Assembly (NCBI GenBank): GCA_946886875.1
Contig: CAMPJN010000291.1
Span: 1 to 5,172, forward strand
Length of the DNA stretch: 5,172 nt
Direction: 5' to 3'
From: an uncultured Pseudomonas sp.
Lineage (GTDB): Bacteria; Pseudomonadota; Gammaproteobacteria; Pseudomonadales; Pseudomonadaceae
Part shown: piece by piece, positions 1 to 5,172 of the stretch
Numbering within the stretch: position 1 is the stretch's first letter
Layout: each line of letters begins with the position of its first letter
The notes under the pieces: generated by a model
The model's database searches: none
Seen by the model: the letters and a program-made list of their open reading frames with translations, nothing else
What the model was told of the DNA's origin: nothing
Program-made: the position numbers and the translations under genes

Positions 1-2786
1 AAGCCGCGCAGATCCCCAACGTGCGCGCCACCCAGCAGGCGCTGTACGCCGGCCTCACCGCCAACAGCGTGAACGGTTGGCCGAACGTCAACACCGACCT
101 GATGGGCATCCTCGGTAAGGTCGGTGGCGGCATGATGCCGCCCGGCTTCTACTACAAGACCTTCATGTATCCGCAGAACCTCTGGCTGACCTACGAGAAG
201 TACATTCGTAAGGCCGCGGGTTTAGGTCGCGCGCCCAAGGAAAACGACCCGGACAGCTACGACTATCTCAATCAGCACTGCGACGTGTTGGTGGTCGGCG
301 CCGGCCCCGCTGGTCTGGCCGCGGCCCTGGCCGCCGGTCGCAGCGGTGCGCGGGTGATCCTCGCCGACGAACAGGAAGAGTTCGGCGGCAGCCTGCTCGG
401 CACCCGCGAAACCCTCGACGGCAAGCCCGCCGCCGACTGGGCCGCCAAGGCCATCGCCGAACTGGAAAAAATGCCGGAAGTGACCCTGCTGCCGCGCGCC
501 ACTGTGAACGGCTACCACGACCACAACTTCCTCACCATTCACCAGCGCCTCACCGACCACCTCGGTGAAGTCGCGCCCATGGGTATGGTGCGTCAGCGTA
601 TGCACCGCGTGCGGGCCAAGCGTGTGGTGCTGGCCACCGGCGCCCACGAGCGGCCGCTGGTGTACGCCAACAACGACGTGCCGGGCAATATGCTCGCCGA
701 TGCGGTCTCCACTTATGTGCGCCGCTACGGCGTGACGCCGGGCCGTCAGCTGGTGCTGTCGACCAATAACGATTACGCCTACCGTGTGGTGCTCGACTGG
801 CTCGATGTCGGCCATCAGGTGGTCGCAGTAGCCGATGCGCGGAGCAATCCACGCGGCGCCTGGGTCGAGGAAGCGCGCCGGCGTGGCGTGCGGATTCTCG
901 CCGGCAGTGCGGTGGTCGAAGCGCGCGGCAGCAAGCGCGTCACTGGCGCGCGGATCTGCGCCATCGATATCGCCAGCCATAAAGTCACCAGCCCCGGCGA
1001 AGTGCTCGATTGCGACCTGATCGTCAGCTCCGGCGGCTACAGCCCGGTGGTGCACCTGGCTTCGCACCTTGGCGGCCGGCCAACCTGGCGCGAAGACATT
1101 CTCGCTTTCGTCCCCGGCGAAGGCTTCCAGAAGCGCTTCTGCGCCGGTGCGGTGAATGGTGTGTTCAGCCTTGGCGACGCCATCGCCGACGGCTTCGAGT
1201 CCGGCGCCATGGCTGCCGCAGAAACCGGTTTCAAGGCGGTCTCCGGCAGCCTGCCGAAGGTCGAGAAGCGCTTCGAGGAGCCCGCCGTCGCGCTGTTCCA
1301 GATCCCCCACGACAAGTCCACGGCACGTGCGCCCAAGCAGTTCGTCGACCTGCAGAATGACGTCACCGCCGCCGGCATCGAGCTGGCCACCCGCGAAGGC
1401 TTCGAGTCGGTCGAGCACGTCAAGCGCTACACCGCGCTGGGCTTCGGCACCGATCAGGGCAAGCTGGGCAATATCAACGGTCTGGCGATCGCCGCCCGTT
1501 CGATGGGCATCAGCATCGCGCAGATGGGCACCACCATGTTCCGCCCGAACTACACCCCGGTGACCTTCGGCGCACTTGCCGGCCGTCACTGTGGCGAGCT
1601 GTTCGAGCCCAAGCGCTACACCGCGATGCAAAAGTGGCACCTGCAGAACGGCGCCGAATTCGAAGATGTCGGCCAGTGGAAGCGTCCCTGGTACTTCCCC
1701 AAGAAGGGTGAGGACCTGCATGCCGCGGTGGCCCGCGAGTGCCTGGCCGTGCGTAACGCGGTGGGCATCCTCGACGCCTCGACCCTGGGCAAGATCGACA
1801 TCCAGGGCCCGGACGCCCGCGAGTTCCTCAACCGCGTCTACACCAACGCCTGGACCAAACTGGACGTGGGCAAGGCCCGCTACGGCCTGATGTGCAAGGA
1901 AGACGGCATGGTCTTCGACGACGGCGTGACCGCTTGTCTGGCCGACAACCACTTCCTGATGACCACCACCACCGGCGGTGCGGCACGGGTGATGGAATGG
2001 CTGGAGATCTACCACCAGACCGAATGGCCGGAACTCAAGGTGTACTTCACCTCGGTCACCGACCACTGGGCGACCATGACCCTGTCCGGCCCCAACAGCC
2101 GCAAGCTGCTGGCCGAGGTCACGGATATCGATCTCGACAAGGACGCCTTCCCGTTCATGACCTGGCAGGAAGGCAAGGTCGGCGGCGTGCCGGCGCGGGT
2201 GTTCCGCATCTCCTTCACCGGCGAGCTGAGCTACGAAGTCAACGTCCAGGCCGACTACGCCCTGGTTGTGTGGGAAAAGATCATCGCCGCCGGCAAGAAG
2301 CACGGCCTGACCCCCTACGGCACCGAGACCATGCACGTGCTGCGGGCCGAGAAGGGTTTCATCATCGTTGGCCAGGACACCGATGGTTCGGTGACCCCGG
2401 ACGACCTGGGCATGGGCTGGTGCGTCGGTCGCACCAAACCCTTCTCCTGGATCGGCTGGCGCGGCATGAACCGCGAGGATTGCCTGCGCGAGAACCGCAA
2501 GCAACTGGTCGGCCTCAAGCCGGTGAATCCGAACAAGGTGCTGCCGGAAGGCGCGCAGTTGGTGTTCGACCCGAAGCAGCAGATTCCGATGACCATGGTC
2601 GGTCACGTCACCTCCAGCTACATGAGCGCGGCGATGAACTATTCCTTCGCCATGGCCCTGGTCAAGGGCGGCCTCAAGCGTATCGGCGAGCGCGTGTTCG
2701 CGCCGCTGGTGGATGGCAGCGTGATCGAAGCCGAAATAGTCAGCCCCGTGTTCTTTGACCCGAAAGGGGATCGCCAGAATGTCTAA
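1..2786 (+). CDS. soxA: Sarcosine oxidase, alpha subunit (5'-truncated by window edge)
   Basis: Large subunit of cytosolic heterotetrameric sarcosine oxidase, which converts sarcosine, O2 and THF to glycine, H2O2 and 5,10-methylene-THF. The frame is open from the left edge (first whole codon at 3) and gives 927 residues. The family is about 1000 residues, so roughly 80, including the start and most of the N-terminal ferredoxin-like fold, lie upstream. The first residues, with PNVRATQ and later PPGFYYKTF, are typical SoxA. A dinucleotide-binding domain follows, with GAGPAG at 297-314 and ATGAHERP at 633-656; in this family it holds NAD+. Next is the SoxA middle domain (VDLQND at 1344-1361, VEHVKRYT at 1410-1433, YTPVTFGALAG from 1551). 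From about 1620 to the stop runs a GcvT-like folate-binding aminomethyltransferase domain, with TDGSVTPDDLG near 2379-2411 and the C-terminal barrel motif GHVTSSYMSAA near 2602-2634. FAD and covalent FMN belong to SoxB, expected upstream. No frameshift is visible. Confidence 0.96.
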   Translation, partial: AAQIPNVRATQQALYAGLTANSVNGWPNVNTDLMGILGKVGGGMMPPGFYYKTFMYPQNLWLTYEKYIRKAAGLGRAPKENDPDSYDYLNQHCDVLVVGAGPAGLAAALAAGRSGARVILADEQEEFGGSLLGTRETLDGKPAADWAAKAIAELEKMPEVTLLPRATVNGYHDHNFLTIHQRLTDHLGEVAPMGMVRQRMHRVRAKRVVLATGAHERPLVYANNDVPGNMLADAVSTYVRRYGVTPGRQLVLSTNNDYAYRVVLDWLDVGHQVVAVADARSNPRGAWVEEARRRGVRILAGSAVVEARGSKRVTGARICAIDIASHKVTSPGEVLDCDLIVSSGGYSPVVHLASHLGGRPTWREDILAFVPGEGFQKRFCAGAVNGVFSLGDAIADGFESGAMAAAETGFKAVSGSLPKVEKRFEEPAVALFQIPHDKSTARAPKQFVDLQNDVTAAGIELATREGFESVEHVKRYTALGFGTDQGKLGNINGLAIAARSMGISIAQMGTTMFRPNYTPVTFGALAGRHCGELFEPKRYTAMQKWHLQNGAEFEDVGQWKRPWYFPKKGEDLHAAVARECLAVRNAVGILDASTLGKIDIQGPDAREFLNRVYTNAWTKLDVGKARYGLMCKEDGMVFDDGVTACLADNHFLMTTTTGGAARVMEWLEIYHQTEWPELKVYFTSVTDHWATMTLSGPNSRKLLAEVTDIDLDKDAFPFMTWQEGKVGGVPARVFRISFTGELSYEVNVQADYALVVWEKIIAAGKKHGLTPYGTETMHVLRAEKGFIIVGQDTDGSVTPDDLGMGWCVGRTKPFSWIGWRGMNREDCLRENRKQLVGLKPVNPNKVLPEGAQLVFDPKQQIPMTMVGHVTSSYMSAAMNYSFAMALVKGGLKRIGERVFAPLVDGSVIEAEIVSPVFFDPKGDRQNV
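2765..2770 (+). promoter_or_regulatory. Ribosome binding site of soxG
   Basis: AGGGGA lies 8 nt before the ATG at 2779, inside the last codons of soxA. It favours ATG 2779 over the in-frame alternative start at 2755, which has no comparable purine tract at the right distance. Homologues also begin with a short MSNVNVY-like N-terminus. Confidence 0.65.
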
Positions 2787-3408
2787 CGTCAATGTCTACA
2801 AGCAACGCCCCGACAGTGGCCGCGCCGAGTCGCCGCTGTTCCATGCCGGCCTCGACGAGATGGCGCGCAAGGGGCCGAAAAGCGCAGGCGTGATCCTGCG
2901 CGAGAAGAAACTGCTCGGCCACCTGACCCTGCGCGGCGACGCCGACGATGCCAATTTCGCTGGCGGCGTACACAAGGCCCTCGGCCTGGAGCTGCCGGTG
3001 GCCCTGACCCTGGTGGCCAACGGCACCACCTCGCTGCAGTGGATGGGCTCGGACGAATGGCTGTTGATAGTGCCCGGCGGCACCGAGTTCGAGGTCGAGC
3101 GCAAACTGCGCGAGGCCCTGGCCGGCCAGCATATCTCGGTGGTCAACGTCAGCGGTGGGCAGACCATCCTCGAACTGAGCGGCCCCAAGGCCCGTGAAGT
3201 GCTGATGAAGTCGACCCCGTACGACGTCCATCCGAGCAACTTCCCGGTCGGCAAGGCCGTCGGCACGGCGTTCGCCAAGTCGCAACTGGTGATCCGCCGC
3301 ACCGGCGATGAGACCTGGGAGTTGCTGGTACGCCGCAGCTTCTCCGACTACATCTGGCTGTGGTTGCAGGATGCCTGCGCCGAGTTTGGGTTGGCGATCA
3401 AGGCTTGA
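2779..3408 (+). CDS. soxG: Sarcosine oxidase, gamma subunit
   Basis: 209-residue gamma subunit of heterotetrameric sarcosine oxidase, a cytosolic structural partner of the alpha subunit. It is distantly related to the folate-binding GcvT/YgfZ fold but has no known catalytic role. Recognisable family segments are GVILREKKLLGHLTLRGD near the N-terminus, the central LQWMGSDEWLLIVPGG, NVSGGQTILELSGPKAREVL, and the C-terminal ETWELLVRRSFSDYIWLWL, which ends in an aromatic-rich helix typical of SoxG. Length is normal for the family (about 200-210). The ATG lies inside the end of soxA, with an 8-bp overlap in a different frame and a Shine-Dalgarno tract upstream, which suggests translational coupling and equal subunit supply. 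No Cys- or nucleotide-binding motif is evident. The identification rests on both sequence and its place right after soxA. Confidence 0.95.
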   Translation: MSNVNVYKQRPDSGRAESPLFHAGLDEMARKGPKSAGVILREKKLLGHLTLRGDADDANFAGGVHKALGLELPVALTLVANGTTSLQWMGSDEWLLIVPGGTEFEVERKLREALAGQHISVVNVSGGQTILELSGPKAREVLMKSTPYDVHPSNFPVGKAVGTAFAKSQLVIRRTGDETWELLVRRSFSDYIWLWLQDACAEFGLAIKA

Positions 3409-3411
3409 GTT

Positions 3412-3483
3412 GTAGGGTGGACGACGCTTTTTTCGTCCACCGGAGGACACCCAAGGTGGATGGGTGAAGCGTCATCACCCTAC
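3412..3483. repeat. REP-type palindromic pair (BIME-like element A)
   Basis: Two short hairpin units face each other. The left unit has foot GTAG (3412-3415) and a hairpin with perfect 9-bp arms GGTGGACGA (3416-3424) and TCGTCCACC (3433-3441) around an 8-nt T-rich loop. The right unit, read on the minus strand, has foot GTAG (3483-3480), then a weaker hairpin whose arms are 3474-3479 and 3455-3461. One G present in the left unit is missing here, leaving a bulge. A 13-nt linker separates them. The outer arms 3412-3428 and 3468-3483 also pair with one indel and one mismatch. The GTAG foot plus imperfect hairpin in head-to-head copies is the hallmark of REP elements mobilised by RAYT transposases; assignment to that class is my inference. 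The T-run is in the loop, not after the stem, so it is not a standard intrinsic terminator. Confidence 0.75.
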
Positions 3484-3517
3484 GGGAGGCGCGCACCGAT
3501 CCCCCTGCGCCCTGATT

Positions 3518-3521
3518 GGAG
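3518..3521 (+). promoter_or_regulatory. Ribosome binding site of purU
   Basis: GGAG lies 6 nt before the ATG at 3528. It overlaps the in-frame TTG at 3516, which therefore cannot use it, so the ATG is the start. No convincing purU promoter was seen between the REP pair and this site. Confidence 0.75.
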
Positions 3522-3527
3522 AAAACC

Positions 3528-4391
3528 ATGAGCCGCACACCCGATACCTGGATCCTCACCGCTCACTGTCCGAGCGTGCTCGGCACCGTGGATGCGGTGA
3601 CGCGCTTTCTGTTCGAGCAGCGCTGCTACGTCACCGAACACCATTCGTTCGATGATCGGTTGTCCTCGCGCTTCTTTATTCGCGTGGAGTTCCGCCAGCC
3701 GGAGGGTTTCGACGAGGCCGAGTTCCGTGCGGGTGTGCAGGAGCGTCTGGCGCCGTTCGACATGCAGGTCGAGCTGACCCCGCCGGCCTACCGGGCCAAG
3801 GTGGTGCTGATGGTGTCGAAGGCCGATCACTGCCTCAACGATCTGCTTTATCGCCAACGTATCGGCCAGTTGCCGATGGATGTGGTCGCGGTGATTTCCA
3901 ATCACCCGGACCTGGAACCGCTGGCGCGCTGGCACGACATTCCGTATCACCATTTCGCCCTCGACCCCAACGACAAGTCGGCGCAGGAGCGCAAGGTGTT
4001 GCAGGTGATCGAGCAGACCGGCGCCGAGCTGGTGGTGCTTGCCCGCTATATGCAGGTGTTGTCGCCAGAGCTGTGTCGCAAGCTCGATGGCTGGGCGATC
4101 AATATCCATCACTCGCTGTTGCCTGGTTTCAAGGGCGCCAAGCCTTATCACCAGGCCTATCAGAAGGGCGTCAAGCTGGTTGGGGCCACCGCTCATTACA
4201 TCAATAACGACCTCGACGAAGGTCCGATCATCGCCCAGGGCGTGGAGGCGGTGGACCACGCCCACTATCCCGAAGACCTGATCGCCAAGGGCCGCGACAT
4301 CGAGTGCCAGACCCTGGCCAAAGCCATCGGCTACCACCTCGAACGGCGGGTGTTCCTCAACGCCAACCGCACCGTGGTGCTGCATGCCTAA
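3528..4391 (+). CDS. purU: Formyltetrahydrofolate deformylase
   Basis: 287-residue cytosolic hydrolase, 10-formyl-THF + H2O -> THF + formate (EC 3.5.1.10). An N-terminal ACT domain (about residues 6-85, starting DTWILTAHCPSVLG and including RFFIRVEF) is followed by a formyltransferase-fold domain (about 90-280). The catalytic triad expected from the PurN/GART fold is present: N192 and H194 in INIHHSLLPGFKG, and D230 in NNDLDEGPII, with the conserved H223 in GATAHYI. The ACT domain separates it from PurN, which makes GAR formylation instead. Length is normal (about 280-290). It lies 119 bp after soxG, with the REP pair between, in the same direction. In this setting its job is probably to free THF carrying the sarcosine methyl carbon rather than to feed purine synthesis. 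Pseudomonads often carry a second purU copy elsewhere. In P. aeruginosa the copy in this locus is called purU2. Confidence 0.96.
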   Translation: MSRTPDTWILTAHCPSVLGTVDAVTRFLFEQRCYVTEHHSFDDRLSSRFFIRVEFRQPEGFDEAEFRAGVQERLAPFDMQVELTPPAYRAKVVLMVSKADHCLNDLLYRQRIGQLPMDVVAVISNHPDLEPLARWHDIPYHHFALDPNDKSAQERKVLQVIEQTGAELVVLARYMQVLSPELCRKLDGWAINIHHSLLPGFKGAKPYHQAYQKGVKLVGATAHYINNDLDEGPIIAQGVEAVDHAHYPEDLIAKGRDIECQTLAKAIGYHLERRVFLNANRTVVLHA

Positions 4392-4413
4392 AACAAACAA
4401 CGTCACCTAATCC

Positions 4414-4484
4414 GTAGCCCGGGTCGAGCGAAGCGACACCCGGGAAAGGCTGCCCCGGGTATCGCTGCGCTCAACCCGGGCTAC
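4414..4484. repeat. REP-type palindromic pair (BIME-like element B)
   Basis: A near-perfect 31-nt inverted repeat (arms 4414-4444 and 4454-4484, 9-nt spacer) pairs at 28 of 31 positions, with mismatches at 4425, 4431 and 4437. Each arm is itself a REP unit: foot GTAG, then CCCGGGT ... ACCCGGG arms of 7 bp around a 13-nt centre (4418-4424 with 4438-4444; 4454-4460 with 4474-4480). CCCGGG occurs four times. The element can therefore fold as one long hairpin or as two short ones. The sequence family differs from the pair before purU. It is not followed by a T-run on either strand, so it is not a textbook intrinsic terminator, though a stem this stable could slow or stop transcription or protect the purU mRNA 3' end. 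Confidence 0.85.
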
Positions 4485-4604
4485 AAAAATCTGACAGCAG
4501 CGCCGCTCAGCAATACAGAGATTCACGGGTGACCCCGCCGACTGCCAAGTCCTCGGCGCCGCCCGGCGATAGACGCAAAACTCCGATGCAAAACCGCGTG
4601 ACCG

Positions 4605-4621
4605 TTGGCCGCGCTTTGGCT
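4605..4621 (+). promoter_or_regulatory. Candidate sigma-54 (-24/-12) promoter for fdhA
   Basis: TTGGCCGCGCTTTGGCT keeps the invariant GG (4607-4608) and GC (4619-4620) at the exact 10-nt spacing of the -24/-12 consensus TTGGCACGNNNNTTGCW, plus the leading TT and the final T. Four other consensus positions (4610-4612 and 4618) differ. Transcription would start near 4631-4632, leaving a leader of about 29 nt that includes the ribosome binding site. A GG-N10-GC match arises easily by chance in GC-rich DNA, so this is tentative. Confidence 0.25.
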
Positions 4622-4646
4622 CGATAACAAGAGCCTCACAACAAGA

Positions 4647-4652
4647 AGGGAG
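4647..4652 (+). promoter_or_regulatory. Ribosome binding site of fdhA
   Basis: AGGGAG lies 8 nt before ATG 4661, the strongest Shine-Dalgarno match in the window. It fixes the start, which also agrees with the known N-terminus of the family. Confidence 0.8.
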
Positions 4653-4660
4653 AACAAACT

Positions 4661-5172
4661 ATGTCTGATAATCGTGGTGTGGTGTATCTCGGCGCTGGCA
4701 AGGTCGAAGTACAGAAGATCGACTATCCGAAAATGCAGGACCCGCGCGGTCGCAAGATCGAGCACGGGGTAATCCTCAAGGTGGTATCCACCAATATCTG
4801 CGGCTCCGACCAGCACATGGTGCGCGGCCGCACCACGGCGCAAACCGGTTTGGTGCTCGGTCACGAGATCACTGGCGAGGTGATCGAGAAGGGCAGCGAC
4901 GTCGAGAACCTGAAGATCGGCGATCTGGTTTCGGTGCCGTTCAACGTCGCCTGCGGCCGTTGCCGCAGCTGCAAGGAAATGCACACCGGCGTCTGCCTGT
5001 CGGTCAACCCGGCCCGCCCCGGTGGCGCTTACGGTTACGTCGATATGGGCGACTGGACTGGCGGCCAGGCCGAATACGCCATGGTGCCTTACGCCGACTT
5101 CAACCTGCTGAAACTGCCGGATCGCGACCGGGCGATGGAGAAAATCCGCGACCTGACCTGCCTCTCCGACAT
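4661..5172 (+). CDS. fdhA: Formaldehyde dehydrogenase, glutathione-independent (3'-truncated by window edge)
   Basis: Zinc-dependent medium-chain dehydrogenase that oxidises formaldehyde to formate with NAD+ without glutathione (EC 1.2.1.46). Only the first 170 complete codons are inside the window, of about 399 in the family. The N-terminal GroES-like catalytic domain is present; the Rossmann NAD domain lies beyond the edge. Catalytic zinc ligands are C47 (in NICGSDQH), H68 (in LGHEITGE) and D170, the last whole codon. The four structural zinc cysteines are C98, C101, C104 and C112. All correspond, offset by one for the initiator Met, to the ligands known from the Pseudomonas putida enzyme, and the sequence matches my memory of that protein closely throughout. 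It removes formaldehyde released by sarcosine oxidase. The 269-bp gap and REP pair before it, with a strong ribosome binding site, suggest it may have its own promoter in addition to read-through from purU. Confidence 0.97.
   Translation, partial: MSDNRGVVYLGAGKVEVQKIDYPKMQDPRGRKIEHGVILKVVSTNICGSDQHMVRGRTTAQTGLVLGHEITGEVIEKGSDVENLKIGDLVSVPFNVACGRCRSCKEMHTGVCLSVNPARPGGAYGYVDMGDWTGGQAEYAMVPYADFNLLKLPDRDRAMEKIRDLTCLSD

Larger units (their letters stand above)
4485..4660 (+). other. Leader region of fdhA
   Basis: This 176-bp non-coding stretch lies between REP pair B and fdhA. It holds a small perfect inverted repeat TCAC-GG-GTGA (4523-4532), a weak GC-rich hairpin (arms 4536-4541 and 4553-4558, no T-run), two direct copies of GCAAAAC (4575-4581 and 4588-4594, start-to-start 13 bp), a possible sigma-54 promoter (4605-4621) and the fdhA ribosome binding site. 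Its A-rich patches contrast with the flanking genes and suggest a regulatory region rather than a plain intercistronic spacer. No good -35/-10 pair for the housekeeping sigma factor was found. Confidence 0.4.

Noticed and set aside
222..2792. 856-codon open frame on the minus strand opposite soxA
   Set aside because: Its codons align exactly with those of soxA, so antisense stops arise only opposite TTA, CTA or TCA, which soxA nearly lacks. The product is a low-complexity His/Ala/Gly/Val-rich sequence with no recognisable domain, whereas soxA is a clear family member.
3416..3441. Hairpin with T-run read as an intrinsic terminator after soxG
   Set aside because: The T-run is in the loop, not 3' of the stem, and a GC-rich segment follows. 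A REP unit explains it better.
2740..3450. 236-codon minus-strand open frame opposite soxG
   Set aside because: Codon-aligned shadow of soxG. It runs through the REP pair at one end, and no convincing start signal was seen.
3480..4406. 308-codon minus-strand open frame opposite purU
   Set aside because: Same codon-aligned antisense shadow: purU contains no TTA, CTA or TCA codon, and the product shows no family features.
4414..4484. Strong hairpin read as a bidirectional intrinsic terminator after purU
   Set aside because: No T-run follows the stem on either strand; the A-run at 4485-4489 lies on the wrong side for a minus-strand terminator.
4536..4568. GC-rich hairpin in the fdhA leader as a terminator or riboswitch
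   Set aside because: Arms are only 6 bp with an 11-nt loop and competing pairings, no T-run follows, and I recognise no riboswitch core.
4586..4627. 13-codon mini-ORF (ATG to TAA) in the fdhA leader, a possible leader peptide
   Set aside because: No Shine-Dalgarno tract precedes it, it has no run of regulatory codons, and no attenuator-like hairpin with a T-run follows.
4523..4984. Minus-strand open frame opposite the fdhA start and leader
   Set aside because: Codon-aligned with fdhA, whose zinc-ligand motifs make it certain. The shadow has no domain signal.

Overview
This window is a piece of a methyl-amine / one-carbon catabolic locus from a high-GC gammaproteobacterium, almost certainly a Pseudomonas. 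The gene order, the near-identity of the last gene to Pseudomonas putida-type glutathione-independent formaldehyde dehydrogenase as I remember it, the strong C/G preference at third codon positions, and two Pseudomonas-style REP palindrome pairs between genes all point that way. The species cannot be fixed from the sequence alone.

Layout, all on the + strand: (1) positions 1-2786, the 3' ~92% of soxA, the large alpha subunit of heterotetrameric sarcosine oxidase, with its start left of the window; (2) 2779-3408, soxG, the gamma subunit, overlapping soxA by 8 bp; (3) a 119-bp gap filled largely by a REP-type inverted pair (3412-3483); (4) 3528-4391, purU, 10-formyltetrahydrofolate deformylase; (5) a 269-bp gap with a second, unrelated and nearly perfect REP-type inverted pair (4414-4484), then about 175 bp of leader containing a possible sigma-54 promoter; (6) 4661 to the right edge, the first 170 codons of fdhA, NAD-dependent formaldehyde dehydrogenase.

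The genes form one metabolic unit, the last demethylation of the choline -> glycine betaine -> dimethylglycine -> sarcosine -> glycine route. Sarcosine oxidase (SoxB and SoxD, expected just upstream, plus SoxA and SoxG here) oxidises sarcosine to glycine. It passes the methyl carbon to tetrahydrofolate as 5,10-methylene-THF, or releases it as formaldehyde when folate is lacking. PurU hydrolyses 10-formyl-THF to formate and THF, returning the carrier, and FdhA oxidises free formaldehyde to formate. The same order, glyA-soxBDAG-purU-fdhA, is known from other pseudomonads.

I see no new biological system: no phage, transposase, CRISPR array, tRNA or rRNA. The most interesting structure is non-coding: two different REP-pair (BIME-like) elements, each with GTAG/CTAC feet, bracketing purU. 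The long antisense open frames opposite every gene are explained by codon usage.
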